From Humulus lupulus (lineage: Eukaryota > Streptophyta > Magnoliopsida > Rosales > Cannabaceae): DNA of 64,000 nt. The notes below the pieces were generated by a model. That model worked only from the letters and a program-made list of their open reading frames with translations. It ran no database searches and was not told the DNA's origin. The DNA is taken from assembly GCF_963169125.1 (NCBI RefSeq), contig NC_084801.1, forward strand, positions 74,279,696-74,343,695, given 5' to 3'. Numbering within the stretch: position 1 is the first letter of the stretch; every line of letters starts with the position of its first letter. The position numbers were made by a program, and so were the translations under genes. Below, one piece after another: positions 11,357 through 23,060 of this stretch.

Positions 11357-12620
11357 TGTAATGCCCCAAATTGGCTAATAAGGCTTAGTGTCTTGATTAC
11401 TATGCCAGGAGGACATAATTGGATGTTTATATGTGAATTATAATTATACATATGCGATTATGTGAATTATATGAGTTATATTATGATATGACTGCTTATG
11501 CATGTTTAGGTATATTAAATGTGCTTATATGCCTGATCCTAGTAAAAGGGAATTTTCGTAATTTTTGACCTGTTGAGGGTATATTTGTATTATATATGTT
11601 TTATGAGTGAGGCCACATTATTATGTGGATATATTTGAAATGTGTGGCCCGAGGCGATCCTATAGAGCAATTTAACGAAAAATTCACAACGGGGTTTAAT
11701 ACCCAGCTTGGGGTGAGCCTAGGGATATTTTGGTAGTTTAGTATATTTTTGGGGGTTTATCGGGTTATGGAAATTTATTTGGTAATTATTTGGATATGTT
11801 GGGATTAATCGGGAATTTATAGTGTTATTTGAGGTTTAGTGGTAAATGTTGCAAAGGATGATTTTGTCCTTGAGGACATTATACAACCAAGGTAACGACT
11901 AGGGGTATTTTGATCTTTTCCCTAGGTTTAGATTACCTTAATCCCATAGAAGCCTTTAGAAAATCAAAAGCACAACACTTAGTCACCTCACATCTCTCTC
12001 TATCTTGTTTCCCAGTCTCCCGTGAGGCACTTAGGGATTTTTTAATTTCTTGGAGAAGGACTGTTAGGGAATTTAGGGCTCTTGCAAGGATTTTGATTAA
12101 GGGGACTCGTGGGGGTCATAAATCTCTGCTGTGGTAAGATATGTACCCTATTTTTATGATGAATATCTGTTATGGTTTATGTTTTATTGAGGTTTAAACT
12201 TTAGTTTTTTCGACTTTGACTTTCAGGCAACTTGAGGGTGTTTGTGATACTTAGGTTGTATTATTGAGAGTCCTATACTAAATTGGTATATAGTTTCAAC
12301 TTCGGGACTGATTTTAGGAATTTTGGTTTGAAGGAAATAACTGGAAAATGTTTGAAAAATTAGGCTTCGTAGGGGCGTGCCGCGGCGATGCTCTTGGAGT
12401 GCCGGGGCCCGTATGCACTCAGGGGTTAGGGCGGTTCTCTGAATCGTCTTAGCATCGTGGCGCTGGGTGGGCTGCATGGTGGCAAGCATCTGGGGAAACA
12501 AGGGTATAGGCTCTCTGACTTGTTGAGGGTCGCGACACTTGTGAGGGGCAGCGTAGCTCAAATTGGGTATTTTGACAAAATAGGATTTTTGTAACGTCTT
12601 CCTAATCCAAGAGTGTTACA
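11357..12620 (+). repeat. 3' LTR of element K, internally deleted
   Basis: The 1264-bp LTR begins TGTAATGCCCC and ends GAGTGTTACA. It is preceded by a polypurine tract and has no primer site after it, so it is a 3' LTR. It lacks the segment found in other Tekay LTRs between the GC-rich block (here 12375-12545) and the terminus: after about 12585 it jumps directly to the terminal 30 bp. The size fits an internal deletion of a 2.2-2.4 kb LTR. Confidence 0.75.
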
Positions 12621-12735
12621 CTATGTATTTTATATTATGCTAGACTAGTTAATCAAATCGTTTGGTTATAAACATGTAACTAAGGTTAATGTCAAGGTTA
12701 GGGTTAAAAAATTTGGTCAAAGGAACTATTAACTT
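12621..12735. other. Unassigned 115-bp spacer
   Basis: AT-rich sequence between the end of the K LTR and the start of the D LTR. It shows no ORF and no similarity that I recognise to other parts of the window; it may be older target DNA. Confidence 0.4.
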
Positions 12736-13375
12736 TGTTGACGCGATTTTTCGGCAACAGTATATTACATAATTAGCTGGAATAAATCAATGCTTAAGGA
12801 TAAACCATAATAAGGATAATAACACTTAAGGATGCTCGAAATAAAATAATAAGAACACTGGTTCCTTTTTACGTGGTTCGGAGGCTAAAATCCCCCTAGT
12901 CCACGAGTCGATATTATTACTGTATATCTATCTATATTTTGGCAGAGTATTTGCATTACAGAGAAAAAACCCAACCCCTTTTCCTATCGAAGATCTTGGT
13001 ATTTATAGAAGAACCATCCCAGGATAGGTGTTGGGGTCATCATGTGAATACACACCTTTTCTGTGACCTGTCTTCCACAAATGATGAATAGTACAATATA
13101 TATTAAGGTATGGTCTAATCATTAGGTAAAACTGATCATGGGTCATCTGGCATAATCGGACATGTGACGTTTATGTTACGTGTCCCAAAATACCCTGGTT
13201 TGGCACTACTTGAGTATGGGACACGTGGAACACCTTAATTGGCGTCTGTTCGGGTTTCGAGGATTGCATTAAATGGCCTGGCCAACTTTTTCCTACCGTT
13301 TAATCTTTCGAAACATGATCCTCGTATCTTACACCAGCCTGGTTAGACGGTCTACGACGCTTTAAGCCTTTTACG
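12736..13375 (-). repeat. 3' LTR and untranslated region of Tat element D
   Basis: Starts TGTTGACGCG at 12736 and carries a TTTACGTGGTTCGG block matching TATAGTGGTTCGG in the LTRs of element C. By analogy with C it is the 3' LTR of a minus-strand Tat element. The LTR end and polypurine tract are not recognisable, so the boundary with the following untranslated sequence is unresolved. Confidence 0.6.
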
Positions 13376-13385
13376 TATAAATAGG
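13376..13385 (+). promoter_or_regulatory. TATA box of the antisense promoter, element D
   Basis: TATAAATAGG on the plus strand lies upstream of an untranslated leader exon (13410-13581), a GT-AG intron (13582-14158) and the antisense ORF. Elements C (44741) and I (35076) have a TATA box at the equivalent place, which supports function at least in the ancestor. Confidence 0.55.
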
Positions 13386-13581
13386 ATTGGCAATTTTTAG
13401 TGTTCATCGCCTTTCATTCGAAACTTTTCCTCATTTTGTCTCTTCTGCACTTCAAAACCCTTCTTCCTTTTCTGATAAAATCCCAAAAACCATCACCAAA
13501 ACCCTCGGAAACCCAGTCACCAAGGATTTTTCCAGGAACTCTTCTTCTACGCTGCTTACTTCTTTTGGTGAAGAATACATT

Positions 13582-14158
13582 GTAAGTTTTCTGTTTTTTT
13601 CTTTTTTGTCGGGACTTTTCTTTTACTGGTTTTAGTGTGTTTCTCTTCTTCTTTTTTCTCTTTTTTTATACATACCATGCTAAGCCACACTTCACCATAG
13701 TCAGCATTAAGTTTCTCTTCAAATGTCTTTGGCACATAGGCTTCGAATTAGGTTGACCGATAAGGCCCTAAAATGTTCTTAGGATTGTGATGTTCATAAA
13801 CTGGGTAATTTTCTGGGTAATTCCTGGGTATTTTTAGGGAATACCCATTCGGCACATAGAAGAAGAAATGTTTTTAGGGCTCGAAAATAGGTTTCTTAGG
13901 GGCTATATTTCTAGGGTGACATGGGTCTAAAACCGTCCCCAAGGAGGGTAGTTGTTTTATTTTCTGACATACGGATCCCTAAACATCAGGGGTCTGTTGG
14001 GACACCTAGGTGCGTAGTATAGGTAGCGCGTGGCACCACATCGCGGGCTAAGATTGCCTCAGCTCGTGTGTTAGAATCCTCAGTCTTTCTTTGTTATTTC
14101 TTGCCTGTATAAAAATTCTACGTCGCCCACTAAGAGTTCCATTTTTCTTGTTCGATAG
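13582..14158 (+). other. Leader intron of the D antisense gene (predicted)
   Basis: A donor TTGTAAGTTTT at 13580 and an acceptor TTCGATAG ending at 14158 flank an AT- and T-rich stretch without coding sequence. The acceptor lies eight bases before the antisense ORF start (14167). The layout matches the leader intron in element C (44919-45340). Confidence 0.5.
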
Positions 14159-14166
14159 GCAAGTTA

Positions 14167-16893
14167 ATGGCACCCAAGAAAGGCGCGTCCAAGAACAACG
14201 TAGCTGGCTCATCATCTCAACGAGCCAATAAGGGAAAATAGGTTGCCTCCGAATCCTCCATCCCTATGTTTGTCTATGTGGTGGAGGAGGAGGTCGTAGT
14301 CAGACCTGATGCCTTCTTCGAGGCAGAAAGGATAGCCTCCAAGATCATGACCCAAGGAAGGGTCAACAAGATTATGCTGTCCCACAACATCGAGGTCAGG
14401 ACTGGCGTCCTAATTGCTCGACCTCCGTTTGAAGGGGAACGGAGCTGCGCACCACTTCAGGACGACTTTACGGCTTAGAGTGATGAGCATCTAACGGAAA
14501 AGGCCTTCCTCCCCCTCGATCAATATTTTGTTGACTTCCTCAACTACGTGAAGTTGGCACCATTTCAGCTCCCCCTGACTCGTATCGGCTGTTGGAGGGG
14601 CTGAAGTACCTTTTCTTGAAGCATGAGTGGGAGGTCCCCACCCCTGTGGACATTCTCTAATTCTTCTACCTCAAGGCTAGCCCTGATCAATGGGGACGAG
14701 GCGATGGGTTCTACTATCTGACCCGATTCCCAAACTCACCTGCAGTCATCGAGCTACCCAGCCATCCCAACAACTATAAAGATCAGTTGTTTATGTCGAA
14801 TGGGTTTTGCAACTGCGATCACCAATATTTCAACCGTCCTCGTAAGTCTTCTTTCCCTCCTTAGTTCGTGAAATTATTCTTTTCGTACTTAGTCCTCTCG
14901 TGTGTATACTGACTGGAGTATCTTCATGCAGCCATTTTTACGAGGACGACCAAATCAGTGACCCTTGGGGGTCAATACGGCACTTTGGCGGGGCTTCCAC
15001 CCAGTGAGAAGGAATACTGCCTGCAAGTTTCTGATGACACGATGTTAGCATGTAAGTTAATTACCGAAAGCTAGACTCTGGCCTTGTGGAGGACTCGAGC
15101 TAACCACCTGACTATCTGCGAGCTAGTGTCTATCCCCGAACGGGGTGTTGAATCCGACGAGGGTGAAGGGGAAGAAGAAGATGAGGTTCCCCTTGCTCAA
15201 AAAAGGCGAGCTCCCGACGCTACTCGGGACCCTGATGCAGAACGAGATTCATCGGGGGCAGCAGCCGGCCCCTCCGGCCAAGGTAACCCGTAGCCCTTTA
15301 GGGACATAGACAGGGTTGTCCCTGACCTTAGGCTTGCTAGGTTCAACCCAAACCAGATCGTGCACTGCCACCCTAATGACCCCGACCGTAATATAACCCT
15401 ACTTCAGTGTGTGGATCACATAGTGGTTCGCCATGACAAGGGCCATCCTAAGGGAATTATAGTCGTAGATAACACCCTCTCTTTTAGGTCAGCCCTTTTC
15501 GAAGAGTATGGGACCATCCTTAGATCATGGCCCTCCCTTCTCCAGGGTTTCTTTGCCCCTGGACTTAGGAAATATGTGGAGGAATCCAGCCCCGAGGTAG
15601 AACTTGAGCCCGAACCTCCCCTAATCCAAGAAGTTATAGATTTAGGCTCCCCCTCTCCTATAGTGGTTCCAAGGCCGGAGGTCGTGACAATACACTCCCC
15701 CTCTAGCTCAGGGGGCAAGACTTCTTGTTATACCCTAACCATGTATACATATTTTATGTAGGCTAATGATTTTGTATGTACACTAACGTCCTTTCCACTC
15801 TTTTTCAGGCGAGGAGAAGGCTCAATCTGGGGACCCTGACATCCGTATGATTTTCCAGGGGGGGAAATCTAACTTCGGGCCGCTCGTGAAGAAACCTTGG
15901 CCTACACCAAAGAAGATGCCTCCCCCTGCTACGACTACCTCCAAATCCCCGGCTAAGGGCAAAGGCCAGAGCTCGGCAGCTCCAGCTGCCGCATCTCAGG
16001 AGAAGAGGGGTCCGACTGCACCTCCTCCCTGATTTCCCTTACTCCAGCTCGGGACCAGGTAGCACCAGCTGGTCCCCCATGGTCCCCGCCACCACCGTGC
16101 ACATCCGGGTCAATGCCCTGGACCTGGAGAAGATTCCAGAAACTTTTCGGGGGACTATCTACGAGACAGCGAACCACACGGTGGTGCACTTTTATAAGCC
16201 CAATCCGAAGGTCCTGAGGGTGATCGAGGAGAAGAGCCCAGAGAATGTCATGGAATCCGCGCTGGGATGAACCTCACAGTAAGCCAATTTTCCTTGGCCT
16301 AATCATATTCATTTGATTTTATCTTGTTATGTGCCTAACTACTTTCTTACTTTTTGCAAGCGGTCTTGGCTCAACATCGCAGCATAGCTTAGGCTAGGGC
16401 AAGGAATAAAGAGCTTAAGGCCGAGCTCTATACTGCTCAGGCCACCCTATCTGCTACCAAAGCTACCCTCACAACTGCTCAACAAGGCAAACAAAGCGCC
16501 AAAGTTGCCCTGATAACAACCCAAGAAGGAGAGCAGGCTGCAAAGGCTACCTTAACAGTGGCTCAAGACGGCGAGCAGGCTGGAAAGGCTTCCTTGGCCG
16601 TTCTTCAGAATGAGCTTGCGGAGGCCAAGGCCATACAACTGGAGGCTAAGGCTGCTATCAAGGAGGAAAAGATAGCCTCGATATCTTCCATGGAAGGCAT
16701 GCTATACCACTGCTGGGAATTCAATCATGACGGCAACTTCTCCTTCCTGGCCTCCGAAGTATGGGGGCACTAACTCGAGAAGTTCAAGGCTCAGCATCAA
16801 TAAGAGCCACCGTCCGAGACAGGGGAGGACTCTACCGCTGGAGAGCAGGAGATTGAGGAGGTGACAGCCTCAGAGCAGCCTCGAGGGTCCTAG
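14167..16893 (+). pseudogene. Antisense ORF of Tat element D, gypsy-type transposon protein
   Basis: Multi-exon ORF transcribed opposite to the element's pol. It starts MAPKKGASKNN, then after stops at 14236 and 14476 reads FVDFLNYVKLAPFQL (about 14528-14573) and WGRGDGFYYLTRFPN (14690-14735), the conserved region of the plant 'putative gypsy type transposon' family (Pfam Transposase_28). Exon ends such as GTAAGTC at 14849 suggest introns. The C-terminus is an Ala/Glu-rich coiled coil (16380-16720) ending in a CWEFNHDGNFSFL motif that matches FWKHNQGADFSYL in element C. Several stops and frameshifts make it a pseudogene. Function of the family is unknown. Confidence 0.7.
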
Positions 16894-17264
16894 TTTTTAT
16901 TTGTCTTCACTTATCTTCCATGTTTTAATTTTGTATTTGTAAACATTTGCCGTTGTTGGCTTGGTACGAGGTTATTCTCCACGAGACAATATATTTATAA
17001 TTTCAGTATCTACTTTTTATCTACTCCTTGATTTTTTTCTTATGCTCATGACTAGTACATTCAAAATCTTTTAGGAAATGACTCTTAGGTCGAGATAGAT
17101 ATTTTACTTTTGGTTGTGACCAAAATTAATGTTGATTTATATCCTACCTGTTAAGTATCAGGCCTTGAACCCGGTTGTACCCGGGATTTTGAATGTCCCA
17201 AACTTAGTTTTTTGTTAGGTTTTATCGTCATCCCGAGCTTCTGAGGAAGCTAGTGGATTTTAAA
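16894..17264. other. AT-rich spacer between convergent ORFs of D
   Basis: No coding sequence. It follows the antisense ORF and leads into a tandem repeat; a diverged unit of that repeat can be recognised at about 17160-17225. In this position it would hold the 3' end of the antisense transcript. Confidence 0.5.
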
Positions 17265-17625
17265 TTTTGCTAACTTCTAAGTTTTGGACCTGGTTGTATC
17301 CAGAATATTTAATTAAATCCTAGTTCGTGTTAGATTTATTAACACCTCGTGTATTTTAGAAAAAAACAATGGTTAATCAATTTTACTAACTTCCATGTTT
17401 TGGAACTGGTTGTATCCAGGATATTTATTTAAATACTAGTTCGTGTTAGATTTATTGACACCTCGTGTTTTTTAGAAAAAACATTGGTTATTCAATTTTA
17501 CTAACTTCTATGTTTTAGATGAGGTTGTATCCAAGATATTTAATTAAAACCTAGTTCGTGTTAGTTTTTTAACACCTTGTGTTTTTTAGAAAAAACACTG
17601 GTTAATCAATTTTACTAACTTCCAA
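17265..17625. repeat. Tandem repeat, about 115 bp x 3
   Basis: The phrase TTTTACTAACTTC recurs at 17265, 17381, 17496 and 17610 (spacings 116, 115, 114), with the intervening GGTTGTATCCA and CTAGTTCGTGTTAG conserved. Units differ at roughly one base in ten. The array lies in the gap between the antisense ORF and pol of element D. Confidence 0.9.
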
Positions 17626-17801
17626 ATTTTAATCCCCATCTCAGGTTATATGCACCCCAAGTAAATAGAAAGTAAACTTTCTGGGTTGCTTTGGACCAAT
17701 GCTATCACCTGAACTAACACGTAGATGAAACCGTATGAAGACACAAAAAATACACAATGACTCTTTCATTTCTTAAATTAAACGGCTTTCATAACTAAGC
17801 C

Positions 17802-20218
17802 TTACATAAATGGGTGGTATGGTAAATGATAATACTTCTTTAGGTGCATAGCATTCCAGGTTTGTGGGAGTGTTTCTCCGTTGAGTCGAGCCAATTTGAA
17901 GGTTCCCTCATGTATGACCTCCACTATTTGATAAGGCCTTTCCCAGCTCGGACCCAAAGCACCGTCTTTGGGGTCCTTGTTTGCCAAAAACACCCTTCGT
18001 AGTACTACGTTGCCTAAACCAAAGATACGCCTCCTGACCTTTGAATTAAAATAGCGAGTGATTTTTTGCTGTTAATGCACGAGCTGTAGCTGCGAATCTT
18101 CTCGTTTTTCATCAATCAGGTCGAGGGTCGCGTTGAGCAATTCACCATTTTGTTCCTGGCTGAAGGTCTGGAGCCTATACATGGCTATCTTTGTTTTGAT
18201 GGGAAAGACGGCCGCACTTCCAAAAGTCAGGGAGAACGGGGTGTACCCCGTAGAAGTTCAGTGGGAGATCTGGTACGCCCAAAGTACCTGTGGGAGCAGC
18301 TCGGGCTAGAATCCCTTGGCCTCGTCTAACCACTTGTTAAGGCTTCCTTTGAGAGTTTTATTTACGGCCTCGACCTTCCCGTTGGCCTGTGGGTAGGCCA
18401 CCAAAGAGAAACTCTTAATTATGCCATGCCTCTCACGAAATTAGGTAAAGAGATCACTATCGAAATGAGTTCCAATGTCTGATACAACTTTTCTTGGGAG
18501 TCCGAACTCGCAAACAATATTCTTGACTACAAAGTCAAGGACTCTTTTTGAGGTGATTGTTACCAGGGCCTCCGCTTCCGCCCACTTCGTGAAATAATTA
18601 ATGGCCCCCACCGCATACCAAACTCCTCCTTTTCCCGTGGGAAGGGCTCCAATTAAATCGATTCCCCACACCGCGAATGGCCATGGGGATGTTATCATTT
18701 TCAGCTCGACTTGTGGAGCTCGGGTGACCAAGGCAAACTGCTTGCACTTGTCACACTTTTGGACATAGAAGACGGAATCGTTTGATAAAGTGGGCCAATA
18801 ATATCCTTGCCTTATTATTTTTAAGGCCAGGTTTTGCCCCCCAGCGTGATCCCCACAGAAGCCTTCATGCACCTCCTGCAAAATAGTTTTGGCCTCCTCT
18901 GGTAGAACACATCGCAGAAGAGGCAAGGAATGGCCATGTAGGTACAGTGTCCCGTCCACGATTGTATACCTTGGAGCTTGATAGAGTATCCTCCTCGCAT
19001 CTTTTCACTCAGCAAGCAACTTCCCTGTCATAAGATACTCTATTATGGGAGTCATCCAAGTTGGTCTAGTATCGATCATCTCAACCTCCATCGTACTTTC
19101 TTCCACGTTCGGATTCTCCAAGAATTCCACCGATACTATGCTCAGAGTCTCGGCTTCCTTGGAGGTAGCGACTAGGCCATATTAAAACTCGGACATCTCC
19201 TTCTTTACTTTGGCTAGGTAAGCCACCATCTTGGTTCCCCATGCTTAATATTCTCAAGACACTTGGTTTACCACGAGCTGGGAATCGCTGTAGCATTTGA
19301 CGGCCCTGGCCTTCAATTCCTTCACCACTCTAAGCCCGACCAATAAAGCTTCGTATTTGGCTTCATTATTGGACGCCTCGAACACGAACCGCAGCACAGA
19401 GTGGAAACGGTGCCCTTCCGGAGATATCAAAATTATCCCAGCTCCGGACTCGTTCTCGTTAGATGAGCCGTCAACGAAGATTCTCCACAATGCTTGTACT
19501 GGTTCTCTCAAGGGCTCCTCCTAGAATCCAGTGCACTCAGCCATGAAATCAGCCAGGGCTTGGCTTTTGATCGAGTTCAAGGTATGTACAGTATTTCAAA
19601 CAGGCTGAACACGACTGACCATTTTGATAGACGTCCTGATGCCTCAAGTTTCTGCAGTACCTGCCTTAAAGGTTGATCGGTCATGACATGAATTGAATGG
19701 GATTGGAAATACGGCCTAAGCTTCCTCAAGGTCGTAATTAGGTAGAACGCCATCTTTTCCATTAAGGGAGACCGTGATTCAGCTCCGAGAAGTCTTTTGC
19801 TTATATAGTATACTGGCTTTTGAACTCAGTCCTCTTCCCGGACCAGCATGGCACTGGCTGCGCTTTCCGTAACAGCTAAATAAAGAAAAATGGGCTCCCC
19901 CTCCATTAGCTTAGACAATACTGGTGGTTCAGACAAATGTATTTTTAGATCGGAAAATGCTTGTTCACACTCCTTAGTCCATTCAAACTTTTTTTTCCCG
20001 AGGACTTGTCAGTGGAGTTACAGATAAACCGATTAAGGTCTGCCACTCTTCCTGTCAGATTTTGGACATCTTTACGTGACTTGGGCGAAGGCATTTCTAG
20101 TAGCGATCTGATTTTGTCAGGGTTTGCCTCTATCCCTCAGGTATTGACTATGAACCGCAGAATTTTTCTGATGCCACTCCGAAAGTACACTTCTAGGGGA
20201 TTAATCTCATACTATAGC
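17802..20218 (-). pseudogene. Element D pol: RT C-half, dual RNase H, integrase (Tat)
   Basis: Minus-strand pol, read from 20218 down. RT thumb (GIEANPDKI, TGRVADLNRFI, 20120-19990), first RNase H (KPVYYISKRLLGAESR ... TDQPLRQVLQ, 19830-19640), archaeal-type RNase H (FVDGSSNENESGAGIILIS, NNEAKYEALL, 19510-19255), integrase zinc finger (HEGFCGDHAGG ... CDKCKQF, about 18870-18740), catalytic core (WGIDLIGALPTGKGGVWYA; SDIGTHFDSDLF where N of SDNGT is I), and C-terminus ending PYHPFM at 17802. The order and the second RNase H identify the Tat lineage. Stops and frameshifts are scattered. The N-terminal half of RT is missing because a Tekay LTR starts at 20219. Confidence 0.85.
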
Positions 20219-20530
20219 TGTAACGACCCAAAATCACTAATGTGGCTTAAGGGCCTTGATTAGCGCGTCGGGAAGGAATAGTTGGCTTATGTGTGAATTT
20301 ATTGATTTAATGCATGATTATATGATAAGCATGCTTGTATGATTATATGAATATAAATGTGGTTAAATGTTATATCTGTGAGAACCACATTATTATGTGG
20401 GTAGATTTGCAGTGTGCGACTTGAGGCGATCCTAGAGAGCTAGATAGTGGGAAAAGTCACAACGGGGCTTAATATTTGACATTGGATAAGTCAGGGGTAT
20501 TTTAGGTATCGGGTAGTTATTTAGACTTTC
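20219..20530 (+). repeat. Fragment of a plus-strand Tekay LTR
   Basis: Begins TGTAACGACCCAAAATCACTA and carries LTR phrases (CCACATTATTATGTGG, AGGCGATCCTAG, CACAACGGGGC) in the order seen in the 5' third of LTR E (41229 on). It stops at about 20530. The LTR start joins element D directly, consistent with an insertion into D whose remainder was lost. Confidence 0.8.
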
Positions 20531-20600
20531 AGTGGATTTGATTCAGTTAGACATGGAGGATTTCGGTGGATTTGATTTAATTAGACATGGAGAATCTGAA
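20531..20600. repeat. Short direct duplication at a rearrangement junction
   Basis: Two copies of an approximately 34-bp unit beginning GTGGATTTGATT and containing TTAGACATGGAG lie between the plus-strand LTR fragment and minus-strand pol of G. It looks like filler made during repair of a break. Confidence 0.7.
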
Positions 20601-21880
20601 TCGACTTCTCCTCATATGACAAATCCTGGTCCAACTCTAAGTTCTCATAACTCAGTACATGCGTAGAATCTGATACATACTTCTAGAGCATGGACACATG
20701 AAATACATCATGAACCCCTGATAGAGCTGGAGGCATCACCAATCTATAAGCTACCTCTCCAACCCGTTCCAGAATCTCAAAGGGGCCAACAAACCTACGG
20801 CTCAACTTGCCTCGAACACCAAACTGTTTCACTTCTCTCAAGGGACAAACTCTGCGAAACACGTGGTCATCAACTTGAAACTCTACGCACCTGCGCCTTA
20901 AGTCTGAGTAACTCTTCCGGCGACTCTGGGAGGTGGACATTTGAGCTCTAATCTTTTCAATTACCTCACTAGTTCTCTGAACAACCTCAGGACCCAAGTA
21001 TCTCCTCTCACCCATCTCATCCCAATGGATAGGTGATCTGTACTTTCTCCCATATAACATCTCATACGAAGCCACCCCGATAGTCACCTGATAACTGTTG
21101 TTGTATTAAAACTCAATCAAAGGGAGATACTTACTTCAAGATCCCCAAAATTCCAGTACACAGGCTCGTAACATATCCTCTACTTCCAGAATTGTCCTCT
21201 AAGATTGTCCATCCTTCTGAGGATGATAAGCGGTACTAGACCGCAACTGTGTGCCCATAGCCTTCTGGAGGCTCTCCCAAAATGTGGAGGTGAAGCTGGG
21301 GTCCCTGTCGGATACTATCGACCTCAGTGCCCCATGAAGTCGTACAATTTCCTTCACATACAGCTCAGCATACTGCTCCACAGTATAAGTCGTCCTCATA
21401 GGAAAAAAGTGGGCTGATCTGGTATACCTATCCACAATCACCCACACTGAATCATGTTTTCCAATGTTCTTTGACAAACCAACCACAAAGTCCATGGTGA
21501 TATCCTCCCATTTCCACTCTGGAATCCCTAGAGGCTGCAATAACCCTGCTGGCCTCTAATGTTCAGCCCTTACCTGCTGACAAGTTAAACACTTGGCCAG
21601 ATAATGCACCACATCCTTCTTCATTTTCGACCACCAATACAAGGTTCTCAAATCTTGGTACGTCTTTGTCATACCCGGATGCAAAGAATAGGGAGTGGTA
21701 TGAGTTTCATCCAAGATCTTCGCCGAATATCAGAATCCATCAGCACACAAATTCGACCCTTGTACTTTAGTAGTCCCATCTCCGAAATAGAGAAGTCCTC
21801 AGCCGCTCCGGCTAAGACACTCTCTTTATGCCCTCTCAACTGGGGATCCTCCCCCTGCGCTTCCTTGATCCTCTCAAGAA
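20601..21880 (-). pseudogene. Element G integrase (Tekay)
   Basis: Degenerate integrase. Readable parts: core strand WEDITMDFVVGLSKN (about 21500), IVSDRDPSFTSTFWESL (about 21300), then ...YHPQKDGQS followed by TAG at 21199-21201 exactly where the catalytic glutamate codon of the DDE triad stands in H (QSERTIQ). The C-terminal part (YEMLYGRKYRSPIHWDE to VFHVSML, 21087-20683) is open. The chromodomain is missing or truncated at the 20600 junction, and no polypurine tract or 3' LTR follows. Confidence 0.82.
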
Positions 21881-23060
21881 GTGTAGACTAAAGAGTGATG
21901 TTGGCTAACCGACCAACCACCAACTCTATACCTGCTATAGTCATCTCCTCAGCTAACTTTTCAGATATCTGTCTCGAACTAAACAACTGTCTTGGGCCCT
22001 TTCGACTTAGCGCATCGGCCACTACATTGGCCTTCCCAGGATGGTATAGAATATAACAATCATAATCCTTTACCGATTCCAGCCAATGCCTCTGGCACAT
22101 ATTCAAATCCATCTGAGTAAAGAAGTACTTCAGACTCTTATGGTCAGTGTTTATTTCACACTTCTCACCATATAGATAATGTCACCAAATAATAAGTGCA
22201 AATACCACCGCCGCCAACTCTAGATCATGCATGGGATATCTCTGTTCATACTCCTTTAGCTGTCGTGATGCATAGGCTATTACCTTTCTAGCTTGCTTCA
22301 GTGCACATCCCAAACCCTATCTGGAAGCATCACAATAAACCACAAACTTGTCATTGTCTGATGGTAGACTCAATACTGGAGCAATGATCAGTCGTCGCTT
22401 CAATTCCTTGAAAATTTTCTAGCACCTATCTATCCACACATACTTAGTCTTCTTTCGTGTCAATTCAGTGAACGATGTGGCTATCCTAGAAAACCCTTCA
22501 ACAAACTGCCGGTAGTACCCTGCCAATCCCAAAAAGCTCCTAATTTCTGGTACACTGCTCAGCCTAGGCCAATCTTTCACTGCCTTAATCTTGGTTGGGT
22601 CAACTAGAATCCCGTCCTTACTGACAATATGACCCATAAATGTTACTTGCGATAGCCAAAACTCACACTTGCTGAACCTAGCATATAACCTATGCTCTCT
22701 CAACCGTTGTAATACCAAGAGTAAATGTTGCTCGTGCTCTGTCTCTGACTGGGAGTACCCCAGTATGTCATCAATGAATAGGATCACAAACTTGACCAAA
22801 TAATATTTAAAGACCCTATTCATTGCTGGGGCGTTGGTTAATCCAAAGGACATAACTTGGAATTCATAGTGTCCATACCTCGTGCGGAAAGCGGTCTTTA
22901 GTATTTCCTCCTCTATAATCCTTAACTGGTGGTAGCCTGACTAAAGGTCAGTCTTAGAGAACACTATCTTCCCCTGTAGTTGGTCAAACAAGTTGTTGAT
23001 CCTAGGTAATGGGTACTTGTTCTTAATGGTCAACTTGTTCAGCTCCCTATAGTCAATACA
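21881..23060 (-). pseudogene. Element G RT and RNase H (Tekay)
   Basis: RT palm with [12 protein letters not shown] (about 22760) and [25 protein letters not shown] thumb, then RNase H with YCDAS-equivalent region near 22330 and ADALSRKGP (about 22010). About five residues are deleted in the TNAPA(AFMD)MN segment (about 22820). Frames are broken at several places. Where H has TAG stops, G still has CAG at the first-RNase-H boundary (EYEQRYP, 22240) and before integrase (KEAQG, 21862), so G serves as the unmutated reference. Confidence 0.82.
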
